Positions 24,981 to 33,687 of a DNA stretch of 64,000 nucleotides are shown piece by piece; position 1 is the first letter of the stretch; each line of letters begins with the position of its first letter. The position numbers and the translations under genes were made by a program. Below the pieces are notes generated by a model. The model saw only the letters and a list, made by a program, of their open reading frames with translations. It was not told the origin of the DNA and searched no databases. The DNA lies in the NCBI GenBank assembly GCA_020025595.1, contig JAHHRV010000001.1:186001-250000 (forward strand), given 5' to 3'. This DNA is from Oscillospiraceae bacterium (GTDB taxonomy: Bacteria; Bacillota; Clostridia; Oscillospirales; Oscillospiraceae).

Positions 24981-27809
24981 ATGAAAGAAACCATTCGAGT
25001 TAAAGGTGCAAGAGAGAATAACCTCAAAAATGTAGACCTGACGATCCCCAGAGACAAGCTGGTGGTATTTACGGGACTGTCCGGTTCCGGCAAATCCAGC
25101 CTTGCCTTTGATACGATTTACGCAGAAGGTCAGCGCCGCTATGTGGAGAGCCTTTCCAGCTACGCCCGGCAGTTTTTGGGCCAGATGGACAAGCCCGATG
25201 TGGATTCCATCGATGGACTGTCTCCTGCCATTTCCATTGACCAGAAGACCACATCCAGAAATCCTCGATCCACGGTGGGTACCGTTACGGAGATTTATGA
25301 CTACCTGCGTCTGCTGTGGGCCAGAGTCGGCGTTCCCCACTGCCCCAAGTGCGGCAAGGAAATCAGCCGTCAGACCGTGGATCAGATCGTTGACCGGGTG
25401 GAAGCTCTGGGCACCGGAACCAGATTTTTGGTGCTGTCGCCTGTGATCCGGGGCAAGAAGGGTGAGCATGTAAAGGTGTTTGAGGATGCACGCAAGGGCG
25501 GCTTTGCCCGTGTCCGCGTGGATGGCATCCTGTATGACCTGAGCGAAGAGATCAAGTGTGAAAAGAACAAAAAGCACACCATCGAGCTGGTGGTGGACCG
25601 ACTGGTATTGAAGGAAGGTCAGCGCAGAAGACTGACCGATTCCATTGAAACGGCCTGTTCTCACTCCGGGGGACTTGTGACCATTGAGCTTCCGGATACG
25701 AAAGAGGAGCTGACCTTCTCTCAGAACTATGCCTGCGAGGAATGTGGAATCAGCTTGTCAGAGCTGGAGCCCAGAATGTTCTCCTTCAATAATCCGGCGG
25801 GCGCCTGCCCCCACTGTACGGGTCTTGGATTTCAGCTGGTAGCTGACCCAGATCTGGTGATTCCGGATAAAGACAAATCCATCTTTGAGGGAGCTATTCA
25901 GGTCTCCGGATGGAACAGCGCCAGAACGGATTCTGTATTCAGAATGTATTTTGAGGCGCTGGCACAGAAATACCACTTTTCTCTGACGGTCCCTGTAAAG
26001 GATTTGCCCAAAGAGGCACTGGATGTGATTTTCTACGGCACCGGAACGGAAAAACTCCGCATGACCTATAACCGGGGCAACGGTATGGGTGTTCTGGAAC
26101 AGCCTTTTGAGGGAATCATGAATAATATCACCCGCCGGTATCGGGAGACTCAGTCGGATTCTGCCCGGAAGGAACTGGAGGAGTGTATGTCCAGTGCGCC
26201 GTGTCCTCATTGCCACGGCGACCGCCTTTCTGATATTGCACGGGCAGTGACCGTGGGCGGCATCGGCATTATGGATTTTTGTCGGATGAGCGTGAAAGAT
26301 GCGCTGAAATTTGTGGATGAACTCCATCTGGAGGGCAATATGGCCATGATTGCCAGTCAGATTCTCCGGGAGATTCGCTCCAGACTTCAGTTCCTGGCAG
26401 ATGTGGGACTGCAGTATCTGACCCTTTCCCGGTCCTCCGGCACTCTGTCCGGCGGCGAGAGTCAGCGAATCCGTCTGGCAACCCAGATCGGCTCTTCTTT
26501 GATGGGCGTTTTGTATATCCTGGACGAGCCTTCCATTGGCCTGCATCAGCGGGACAATGATAAACTTCTTCAGACGCTGAAGAATCTGCGGGATCTGGGC
26601 AACACCCTGATCGTGGTAGAGCATGACGAAGATACCATGCGCGCGGCGGACTATATCGTGGATGTAGGCCCCGGAGCCGGCAGTCATGGCGGCGAAATCG
26701 TGGCGAGCGGTACTTTGCAGGAGATTTTGGACTGCAAGGAATCCATTACCGGACAGTATCTGTCCGGTGCGAAGAAAATTCCGGTACCTTCTGAACGCCG
26801 GCAGGGAAACGGAAAATTCCTGGGGGTGCTGGGGGCTGAGGAAAACAACTTGAAGCAGATCAATGTAGAGATCCCTCTGGGAACACTGACCTGCGTGACA
26901 GGCGTGTCCGGCTCCGGTAAATCCAGCCTTGTCAACCAGGTGCTGAACCGGACTCTGAGCGCTAAGCTGAATCACGCCAGAACCCGCCCCGGTAAGTGCC
27001 GGGAGGTCACGGGCCTTGAGTATCTGGACAAGGTGATTGACATCGACCAGAGCCCCATCGGACGGACGCCCCGGTCTAATCCCGCTACTTATACGGGACT
27101 GTTCAATGATATCCGGGATCTATTTGCATCTACCAACGATGCAAAGATTCGCGGCTACGGCCCCGGCAGGTTTAGCTTCAATGTCAAGGGCGGCCGATGC
27201 GAAGCCTGTGCCGGTGATGGCCTTGTGAAAATCGAAATGCATTTTCTGGCCGATGTCTATGTGCCCTGTGAGGTCTGCCACGGCAAGCGGTATAACCGGG
27301 AAACGCTGGAGGTCAAATACAAGGGAAAAGACATTGCTCAGGTTTTGGATATGACCGCAGAAGAGGCTTTGGAATTCTTTGAAAATATTCCCAAAATCCG
27401 CAAAAAGGTACAGACCCTTGTGGAAGTGGGTCTGGGATATGTGAAACTGGGTCAGTCCTCCACCACGCTTTCCGGCGGTGAAGCCCAGCGTGTGAAGCTG
27501 GCAACAGAGCTTGCAAGAAACTCTACAGGAAAGACGATTTATGTTTTGGATGAACCGACCACCGGACTTCATGCTGCGGATGTGCACAAGCTGATCGATG
27601 TACTGCAGAAGCTGGTAGATGCGGGAAATACGGTTCTGGTAATCGAGCATAATCTGGATGTGATCAAGACCGCAGACCACATTATTGATCTGGGACCGGA
27701 GGGCGGCGATGGCGGCGGCTATGTGGTCGCCACGGGTACGCCGGAACAGGTATCCGAGGTCGAAGGCAGCTATACGGGTCAGTACCTGAAGCCGTATCTG
27801 AATAAATAA
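24981..27809 (+). CDS. uvrA: Excinuclease ABC subunit A
   Basis: The damage-recognition ATPase of nucleotide excision repair. The 942 residues are normal for the family. It has two ABC modules: Walker A motifs GLSGSGKSSLAFDTI and GVSGSGKSSLVNQVL, and signatures LSGGESQRIRLATQIGS and LSGGEAQRVKLATELA. Zinc modules are CPKCGKE, CEECGISL..CPHCTGLG and CEACAGDG..CEVCHGKRYN. The start at 24981 has GAGG nine bases upstream; in-frame codons further upstream overlap the promoter. mfd, uvrB, radC and a Y-polymerase lie nearby; uvrC is not in the window. Confidence 0.97.
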   Translation: MKETIRVKGARENNLKNVDLTIPRDKLVVFTGLSGSGKSSLAFDTIYAEGQRRYVESLSSYARQFLGQMDKPDVDSIDGLSPAISIDQKTTSRNPRSTVGTVTEIYDYLRLLWARVGVPHCPKCGKEISRQTVDQIVDRVEALGTGTRFLVLSPVIRGKKGEHVKVFEDARKGGFARVRVDGILYDLSEEIKCEKNKKHTIELVVDRLVLKEGQRRRLTDSIETACSHSGGLVTIELPDTKEELTFSQNYACEECGISLSELEPRMFSFNNPAGACPHCTGLGFQLVADPDLVIPDKDKSIFEGAIQVSGWNSARTDSVFRMYFEALAQKYHFSLTVPVKDLPKEALDVIFYGTGTEKLRMTYNRGNGMGVLEQPFEGIMNNITRRYRETQSDSARKELEECMSSAPCPHCHGDRLSDIARAVTVGGIGIMDFCRMSVKDALKFVDELHLEGNMAMIASQILREIRSRLQFLADVGLQYLTLSRSSGTLSGGESQRIRLATQIGSSLMGVLYILDEPSIGLHQRDNDKLLQTLKNLRDLGNTLIVVEHDEDTMRAADYIVDVGPGAGSHGGEIVASGTLQEILDCKESITGQYLSGAKKIPVPSERRQGNGKFLGVLGAEENNLKQINVEIPLGTLTCVTGVSGSGKSSLVNQVLNRTLSAKLNHARTRPGKCREVTGLEYLDKVIDIDQSPIGRTPRSNPATYTGLFNDIRDLFASTNDAKIRGYGPGRFSFNVKGGRCEACAGDGLVKIEMHFLADVYVPCEVCHGKRYNRETLEVKYKGKDIAQVLDMTAEEALEFFENIPKIRKKVQTLVEVGLGYVKLGQSSTTLSGGEAQRVKLATELARNSTGKTIYVLDEPTTGLHAADVHKLIDVLQKLVDAGNTVLVIEHNLDVIKTADHIIDLGPEGGDGGGYVVATGTPEQVSEVEGSYTGQYLKPYLNK

Positions 27810-27840
27810 AAACTGTGCCCTGCAAGCTTGCAGGGCACAG
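27808..27840 (-). terminator. Terminator of the PAS/ATPase gene
   Basis: A perfect 28-nt palindrome (27813-27840) between convergent genes. The T run (GTTTTTATT) is on the minus strand only, so uvrA termination on the plus strand is less certain. Confidence 0.75.
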
Positions 27841-27844
27841 AAAA

Positions 27845-28906
27845 CTAATCTTCATCTGGTAAATAGAGCGTGTAGGGAAGGGAATCAGAAAGCTCCACCA
27901 AAGCGTGATTCCGTTCGCCGGCATAGTCTATGCGGATACTGGGTGAACGCAGGCCAGTTGTATTCTGGCGAATCGGCAGGCTCACGGTAATCCGGGTGCC
28001 GGACTCGCCGGACTGATCCAGCAGAACCGTGCCCCCGTGGGCAGAAGCTGCGTTGCGCACCAGTGTAAGGCCAAGACCCAGACCGTGACGGATGTCCTCA
28101 ATTCCGGGCTCCCGGAGAAATCTGTCAAAGGGTGCCAAAGTATTTCTGGGGTCCATTCCGCAGCCGGAGTCCGAAATGGTTAAATATAGAATATCCTTTT
28201 TGCGGGTGAGCCGCACCCGGATATAACCGCCCTTTTCCGTGTATTTCAGGGAATTGGACAGGATGTTGTAGATGCTGCGCTCCAGACGCTGGGTGTCGAT
28301 GAGAGTATAGACACTGGTCGGGAGATTGGTAAATTCCAGTTCCACGCCCACACAGGCGCAGTATTCAGCCGCCTGGCTGAACAGCTCCTGTAGAACTGCC
28401 GTGATATCACGCAGTTCCATTTTCGGGGTGGACTGGGAACCGGCATCGGACATATTGTTGACCGTTCTGAGAATCTGATAAAGGCCGCGGTTCATTCTGG
28501 CTGCCAGCTCGGCAGTCTGGGGGTCACCGTCCTTTGTAAACGGCAGTCGGTCGGAAATTGACATGATGCGGTTCAGGGGTTCGCGCAGTTCCTTTGCAGC
28601 CAAAGCCAGAGCCTGCAGCTGGCTGTTGGAGCTGGTATCCAGAATAAAAATGTGGTTAGGTCCAATCATCGTGACAGAGGCTTCGTAAGAAGTGCTTTCT
28701 ATGGTCACGCTAAGGTATAGGCATCCGTGGTTGAAGGCAGCGTATTCCTGTGCGCCGACACTGATCAGCGGAGCAATGGGCTTTCCTAATGGGACTAGAT
28801 GTGCAGAAGCCGCAGTGTTGGTGTATACTATCAGACCATCAGCAACGCAGAATGCGGGACGCTCTATTAGTTCAAGCATTTGTGTAATATCTGTCTGTGT
28901 CTCCAT
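27845..28906 (-). CDS. Histidine-kinase-like PAS/HATPase protein lacking the phosphoacceptor histidine
   Basis: A 353-residue soluble protein. Residues ~8-90 resemble a PAS sensor; 100-160 form a HisKA-like dimerisation helix pair; 180-320 are a HATPase_c domain with N-box NILSNSLKYTEKGG, G1 DSGCGMD and G2 GLGLGLTLV. The H-box, normally SHELRTPL, reads AKELREPL (103-110), with Lys at the histidine position, so autophosphorylation at the usual site is not possible. No response regulator is adjacent. It may act as a regulatory ATP-binding partner or a phosphatase-only protein. ATG 28906 follows AGGAGG; an in-frame start 11 codons upstream has none. There is no signal or membrane segment. Confidence 0.8.
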   Translation of the reverse strand: METQTDITQMLELIERPAFCVADGLIVYTNTAASAHLVPLGKPIAPLISVGAQEYAAFNHGCLYLSVTIESTSYEASVTMIGPNHIFILDTSSNSQLQALALAAKELREPLNRIMSISDRLPFTKDGDPQTAELAARMNRGLYQILRTVNNMSDAGSQSTPKMELRDITAVLQELFSQAAEYCACVGVELEFTNLPTSVYTLIDTQRLERSIYNILSNSLKYTEKGGYIRVRLTRKKDILYLTISDSGCGMDPRNTLAPFDRFLREPGIEDIRHGLGLGLTLVRNAASAHGGTVLLDQSGESGTRITVSLPIRQNTTGLRSPSIRIDYAGERNHALVELSDSLPYTLYLPDED

Positions 28907-28956
28907 GGAGAACCCTCCTTTTGGATTAGTATGTACCATTGTGGTGAAATGTTACA

Positions 28957-28985
28957 TTGACAGGGTCTGGCAGAACTACTATATA
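28957..28985 (+). promoter_or_regulatory. radC-uvrB promoter
   Basis: A perfect TTGACA (28957-28962), a 17-bp spacer and TATATA (28980-28985). Confidence 0.65.
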
Positions 28986-29039
28986 TATTACAGGAACAAT
29001 CAGAAAATAGCAAGAATATTCATGAGTCGGGGTGTAAAT

Positions 29040-29738
29040 ATGTCAGATCATAGTGATCACAGACAGCGGGTTAAGGCGCGTTTCAGAAAAGAAGGATTGG
29101 ATGGATTTGATGAAATCCATGTTTTAGAGCTGTTGTTGTTTTACTGCATACCGCGAAGGGACACAAATGTACTGGCACATCAGCTGTTAGAGCATTTTGG
29201 ATCTTTAACACAGGTTTTGGAAGCACCTGTGGAAGAATTGGAAAAAGTACCGGGAGTTGGAGAACACGCATCTACATTAATCAGTCTGATTACCGAAATT
29301 TCACGGTATTATCTGGTAAGCAAAACAACCAATATGGAAATTCTTCACACGACCCGGGAGTGCGGGCAGTACATGGTTTCACGATTTATGGGTCGCCGGG
29401 ATGAAATGGTGTTTCTGTTGTGTCTGGATGCAAAATGCAAGGTCCTGTGCTGTAAGGAAGTAGGCAGAGGCAGTGTTAATTCAGCCAATGTTTCCATCAG
29501 GCGCATTGTGGAGATGGCACTGGCGGTCAATGCAACGACCGTGGTGCTGGCCCACAACCATCCCAGTGGAATTGCAGTTCCGTCTAACGAAGATATTCTG
29601 ACCACCAGGAAACTTGCGGTGGCCCTGGACGGTGTGGATATCATGCTGGCAGATCATATCATTGTCGCCGATGAAGATTTTGTTTCGTTGGTGGAATCAA
29701 ACCTGTATCGTCCGGAAGAATGCCGCATGATCGTTTAA
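29040..29738 (+). CDS. radC: RadC-family JAB-domain protein
   Basis: A 232-residue protein with an N-terminal helix-hairpin-helix-like region (LEKVPGVGEHASTLI) and a C-terminal MPN/JAB domain carrying the zinc motif AHNHPSGIAVPSNED and a preceding catalytic-region Glu. The name reflects an old radiation-sensitivity assignment now considered wrong; the biochemical function is not known. The start at 29040 is chosen for the GGGGTG just upstream and family length; an ATG at 29022 is also in frame. uvrB begins 11 bases after the stop, so the two are probably cotranscribed. Confidence 0.9.
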   Translation: MSDHSDHRQRVKARFRKEGLDGFDEIHVLELLLFYCIPRRDTNVLAHQLLEHFGSLTQVLEAPVEELEKVPGVGEHASTLISLITEISRYYLVSKTTNMEILHTTRECGQYMVSRFMGRRDEMVFLLCLDAKCKVLCCKEVGRGSVNSANVSIRRIVEMALAVNATTVVLAHNHPSGIAVPSNEDILTTRKLAVALDGVDIMLADHIIVADEDFVSLVESNLYRPEECRMIV

Positions 29739-29749
29739 GGAGAAAATAA

Positions 29750-31714
29750 ATGGATCAATTCAAACTTGTTTCGGATTATCATCTGTCCGGTGATCAGCCG
29801 GAAGCTGTTCAGGGACTGGTCAACGGTGTGAACTGGGGCCTGCGGGAGCAGACCTTGCTGGGTGTCACGGGTTCCGGTAAGACCTTCACCATGGCATCCG
29901 TGATTGAAAAGCTGAATCGCCCAACGCTGGTGCTTGCCCACAATAAGACCCTAGCGGCTCAGCTTTGTTCGGAATTTCGGGAATTTTTTCCAGATAATGC
30001 GGTGGAATACTTCATTTCCTACTACGATTATTATCAGCCAGAGGCATATATTGCCCACACAGACACCTACATCGAAAAGGATGCGTCTGTGAATGAAGAA
30101 ATCGACCGCCTGCGCCACAGTGCGACTTGTGCGCTGTTTGAGCGCCGGGATGTGATTGTGGTGTCTTCTGTCAGCTGCCTGTATGGTCTGGGCGACCCAA
30201 TCGACTATAAAAGCATGGTGATTTCTCTGCGTGTGGGTCAGGAACGCTCCATCGACGAAATCCTGCAAAAGCTGGCAGAAATCCGCTATGAGCGAAATGA
30301 TGTGGATTTTTCCCGTAATAAGTTCCGTCTGCGTGGCGACACCCTGGAAATATATCCTGCATACTGGTCGGGAAAAGCCATCCGGGTGGAATTCTTTGGG
30401 GATGAAATTGACCGCATTTCCGAAATCAACGCCCTGACGGGTATGGCGGAACGCTATGTGGACCATGTGTCGATCTATCCCGCCAGCCACTATGTGGCAT
30501 CCAAAGAGAAACTGACCCGGGCCATGCGGGATATTCAGCGGGAATGCGACGATCAGGTGGCATGGTTCCGTTCTCAGAACAAGCTGATCGAGGCCCAGCG
30601 CATCGCCCAGCGGACAGCCTATGATCTGGAAATGCTGACGGAAATCGGATTCTGCAACGGCATTGAAAACTATTCCCGGGTGATTCAGGGCAGAGCACCG
30701 GGAACACCGCCCACCACACTGCTGGACTATTTCCCGGATGATTTTCTCATGTTCATTGACGAGAGCCATGTGACATTGCCCCAGTGCCGTGCCATGTACG
30801 CAGGTGACCGGAGCCGCAAGGATGCACTGGTCAATTACGGCTTCCGTCTGCCATCTGCATACGACAACCGTCCGCTGAATTTTGCGGAGTTCGACAAGAA
30901 AATCAATCAGGTGATTTATGTTTCCGCTACCCCCGGCGAATACGAAAGAACCCGTTCCGGTCAGACTGTGGAGCAGGTTATCCGTCCTACTGGTCTATTG
31001 GATCCTGAGGTTGAGGTTCGTCCCATTGACGGTCAGATCGATGATCTGATTGGCGAAATCAATGCAAGAACCCAGCGGGAAGAGCGTGTGCTGGTGACGA
31101 CGCTGACCAAGAAAATGGCAGAGGATCTGACCACCTATCTGCAGAAGGCAGGCATCAGGGTCCGATATATGCACTCGGAGATTGCCGCCATGGAGCGTAT
31201 GGAGATCATCCGGGATCTGCGTATGGCAAAGTTTGATGTTCTGATTGGCATTAACCTGCTGCGAGAGGGTCTGGACCTGCCGGAGGTCAGCCTTGTGGCA
31301 ATTCTGGATGCAGATAAGGAAGGCTTCCTGCGTTCGGAAACCAGTTTGATTCAGACCATCGGCCGTGCTGCACGAAATGCTGACGGCAAGGTCATCATGT
31401 ATGCCGATACGATTACTCCCTCCATGCGTGCAGCGCTGGATGAGACGGCTCGCCGCAGAGAGATTCAGGATGCATATAACAAGGCCCACGGAATCGAGCC
31501 GAAGACCATTATCAAGTCGGTTCGTGACCTAATCGAGATCTCTTCGCCCACGGCAGAGCGCAAGAGCCGTTCCGGCGTGAAGATGACGAAGGTGGAAAAG
31601 GAACGGGAAATTGCCCGACTGGAAAAGCAGATGAAGGAAGCTGCAAAGATGATGGAATACGAGTATGCGGCTGTGCTGCGTGACCAGATCATTGAGCTTC
31701 GCGGAACGAAATAA
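29750..31714 (+). CDS. uvrB: Excinuclease ABC subunit B
   Basis: The damage-verification helicase of nucleotide excision repair. The 654 residues match the family. It has Walker A GVTGSGKTFTMASV, the beta-hairpin YYDYYQPEAYI that inserts at lesions, the FIDESHVTLPQ motif II, motif VI QTIGRAARN, and the C-terminal UVR motif (LEKQMKEAAKMMEYEYAAVL) that contacts UvrC. GGAG precedes ATG 29750. Downstream is a bidirectional terminator. Confidence 0.98.
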   Translation: MDQFKLVSDYHLSGDQPEAVQGLVNGVNWGLREQTLLGVTGSGKTFTMASVIEKLNRPTLVLAHNKTLAAQLCSEFREFFPDNAVEYFISYYDYYQPEAYIAHTDTYIEKDASVNEEIDRLRHSATCALFERRDVIVVSSVSCLYGLGDPIDYKSMVISLRVGQERSIDEILQKLAEIRYERNDVDFSRNKFRLRGDTLEIYPAYWSGKAIRVEFFGDEIDRISEINALTGMAERYVDHVSIYPASHYVASKEKLTRAMRDIQRECDDQVAWFRSQNKLIEAQRIAQRTAYDLEMLTEIGFCNGIENYSRVIQGRAPGTPPTTLLDYFPDDFLMFIDESHVTLPQCRAMYAGDRSRKDALVNYGFRLPSAYDNRPLNFAEFDKKINQVIYVSATPGEYERTRSGQTVEQVIRPTGLLDPEVEVRPIDGQIDDLIGEINARTQREERVLVTTLTKKMAEDLTTYLQKAGIRVRYMHSEIAAMERMEIIRDLRMAKFDVLIGINLLREGLDLPEVSLVAILDADKEGFLRSETSLIQTIGRAARNADGKVIMYADTITPSMRAALDETARRREIQDAYNKAHGIEPKTIIKSVRDLIEISSPTAERKSRSGVKMTKVEKEREIARLEKQMKEAAKMMEYEYAAVLRDQIIELRGTK

Positions 31715-31715
31715 G

Positions 31716-31749
31716 AAAAGCCCCTCTGAATGGTTCAGAGGGGCTTTTT
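31716..31749. terminator. Bidirectional terminator between uvrB and the LtaS-like gene
   Basis: A perfect 15-bp stem (31716-31730 with 31734-31748) with A/T flanks on both sides, between convergent genes. Confidence 0.88.
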
Positions 31750-31757
31750 GCAGCGAT

Positions 31758-33278
31758 TTATTTGTAGAAATGCTGTTCGTAGTACTTGGAGAATCTGGAA
31801 AGTTCAGTGTTGAATGTTTCAAATCCCATCTGCTCTGCCAAGGTGGGCAGATCTGAGAACAGGTTGGTGCCCAGTCCCAGACGGTCGCCCTCGATTTCAC
31901 AGCCGATGGCAGCCAGCGTGGTGGGAAACATATCCAGTGCAACAAAGGTACGGTTCTTGGTATTTTCCGTCTGGACGGGAGCGTTGATGATACAGTCGTA
32001 GACATGGCGCTGATAACCATCTTCTACATTTCGCTCGAAATAGCCGTGGTCCATGGAATTATGATCGCCGACGATAATGACGGTGGTGTTTTCGTAGAAG
32101 GGCTGTTCCTGCAGCCAGGAGACAAAGCTTGCTACCTGACGGCTGGAGCAGGAGATGGACTGCTCATAGGTTTCTTTCCGAGTGGGCTGGCACAGCTCGC
32201 ACTGATAGCCGCTCACATGGTGGGTATCCACGGTCAGCATGGTGAATACAAAGGGCTGATCCTGAGCGGCAATCTTGGTCAGCTCCTGCTTGGCATACTC
32301 AAACAGGTGCAGATCTTCCATGCCCCACCAGACAAAATAGTCTTCCGGGACGATGCCGTCTTTTCTTGCGGTGTAGATGTCGTAGACTTTGTCAACGCCG
32401 TGGGTCTCAAAATAGGACTTTCTGCCGCCGAAATTGGCATCGGAGCCAACCATCAGAGACTGATAGTATCCGTTTTCAGCCAGAATACTGGTGAGGGAGG
32501 TGACACCGGGCAGAAATGCACTGCCGTCCTGACCATAGTCGTTCTGATTGCCGGAGGGAGTCTTCAGGGGGACACCGGAGGTCTGGGAAACCATGGAACC
32601 TACGGTCCAGCTGGCACCGGATGCTTCGCTGAATCCGCCGACTTCAGAATTGTGGGAGAAGTTGGTGTTGTCCTTGGCCAGCTGATAAAGCTCCGGAATC
32701 ATGTTTTCATCCAGTGCTCCGCCCAGCTCCTGGCTGAGGTAGGAAGTCTCCATGGACTCCAGATAGATATAGACAAGGTTGCGTTTCTTCTCGGGGAAGG
32801 TGATCTTTACACTGTTGGGATCAACATAGGAATTCTCAAACAGCTTGCCGGCATGGATATTTGCCCAGACATACTGAGGCAGCTGCACATCAAATGCGGC
32901 CCAGATCAGCAGTCCGACAGACAGAACACACATACTGACAATTCGCAAAAGGGTACGCTTTGCGCAAAGGAAGGTATGTACCTTTTCGGATCGAATCAGA
33001 CTACCGAAGAGAATTTTGGGAACGAGAATCATGCAAACCAGAACACTGGCAATTGTCGGCAGCAGGGCCCGGAGGCAAAACTGGAGAATCAAATCCGACT
33101 GGACGCCGCCAAGACTGGAAGACAGGGTGAAAAGGATGGAATCAAATCCTGTTTGACCGTAGACAGAAACATACCATCTGGCAGAGAAAAAGCAAAGGAA
33201 TACCAGAAACAGAATCAATGTGGTAACGCAGGCGCGTATGGAAAGGTGTTTTCTTTTTTTAACGACTGATGAATTCAT
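31758..33278 (-). CDS. LTA-synthase-family phosphoglycerol transferase / sulfatase
   Basis: A 506-residue membrane-anchored alkaline-phosphatase-superfamily enzyme. N-terminal membrane segments (about 13-35, 65-90, 115-140) are followed by an extracellular catalytic domain with YIYLESMETSYL (metal-ligand Glu), SGASWTVGSMVSQTSGVPL (nucleophile Thr region), MLTVDTHH and VGDHNSMDHGYF (metal-ligand Asp-His). These match LtaS/OpgB-type phosphoglycerol transferases. It has only about three membrane segments rather than the five of LtaS, so the acceptor polymer is uncertain. The start at 33278 follows TTGGAG; an in-frame start 16 codons upstream lies in the leader. Promoter at 33332-33360. Confidence 0.85.
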   Translation of the reverse strand: MNSSVVKKRKHLSIRACVTTLILFLVFLCFFSARWYVSVYGQTGFDSILFTLSSSLGGVQSDLILQFCLRALLPTIASVLVCMILVPKILFGSLIRSEKVHTFLCAKRTLLRIVSMCVLSVGLLIWAAFDVQLPQYVWANIHAGKLFENSYVDPNSVKITFPEKKRNLVYIYLESMETSYLSQELGGALDENMIPELYQLAKDNTNFSHNSEVGGFSEASGASWTVGSMVSQTSGVPLKTPSGNQNDYGQDGSAFLPGVTSLTSILAENGYYQSLMVGSDANFGGRKSYFETHGVDKVYDIYTARKDGIVPEDYFVWWGMEDLHLFEYAKQELTKIAAQDQPFVFTMLTVDTHHVSGYQCELCQPTRKETYEQSISCSSRQVASFVSWLQEQPFYENTTVIIVGDHNSMDHGYFERNVEDGYQRHVYDCIINAPVQTENTKNRTFVALDMFPTTLAAIGCEIEGDRLGLGTNLFSDLPTLAEQMGFETFNTELSRFSKYYEQHFYK

Positions 33279-33331
33279 GATAGCGTACTCCAATAAAAAA
33301 GTTTTCGTCTGATAGAGGCGATACAATGTCC

Positions 33332-33360
33332 ATCATAGCAGAATGTCCTGTTAAAATCAA
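33332..33360 (-). promoter_or_regulatory. Promoter of the LtaS-like gene
   Basis: On the minus strand TTGATT (33355-33360), a 17-bp spacer and TATGAT (33332-33337) with TGC extension. Confidence 0.55.
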
Positions 33361-33375
33361 TTGGAAAGTAGTAAT

Positions 33376-33408
33376 CAGCCCCCTGACACGGTCTGTGCCA
33401 GAGGGCTG
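33376..33408 (-). terminator. Terminator of the DUF1653 gene
   Basis: A 13-bp stem with G-U pairs (33376-33388 with 33396-33408), five bases past the stop. The T-tract is weak. Confidence 0.5.
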
Positions 33409-33413
33409 TTCTC

Positions 33414-33632
33414 TTATTCCGGGGAACCGATATACTGGAATCTGGGACCGTGATAATCGTCCCGGTCGACTTGCTCTGTCCACATGGATGCAGGTCTTAC
33501 CCACAATCCATGCTCACCGTACAGCGCCCGATAGACAACCATCGGCTCGAGTGTTTCGGAATGGGTGGCGACGAAGAGCAGCTCGTATTCGTTTCCCTTG
33601 AAGTGGCGATATCTGCCGGGTTTCAGATCCAT
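33414..33632 (-). CDS. DUF1653 domain protein
   Basis: A small 72-residue protein that is essentially a single DUF1653 domain: PGRYRHFKGNEYELLFVATH, then a VVYRALYGEHGLWVRP strand and the closing RFQYIG. The domain occurs alone or fused to other enzymes, and its function is unknown. ATG 33632 is preceded by AAAGGAA. It lies between two hairpin terminators, so it may depend on readthrough from the NodB-like gene upstream. Confidence 0.85.
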   Translation of the reverse strand: MDLKPGRYRHFKGNEYELLFVATHSETLEPMVVYRALYGEHGLWVRPASMWTEQVDRDDYHGPRFQYIGSPE

Positions 33633-33654
33633 AAATACATTCCTTTCTGATAAG

Positions 33655-33683
33655 AAAAGCGCCGGAAATTTCCGGCGCTTTTT
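33655..33683 (-). terminator. Terminator of the NodB-fold-like gene
   Basis: A perfect 28-nt palindrome (33655-33682) with A4/T4 ends, directly downstream of the stop at 33688. Symmetric, so it may act in both directions. Confidence 0.85.
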
Positions 33684-33687
33684 GAAA

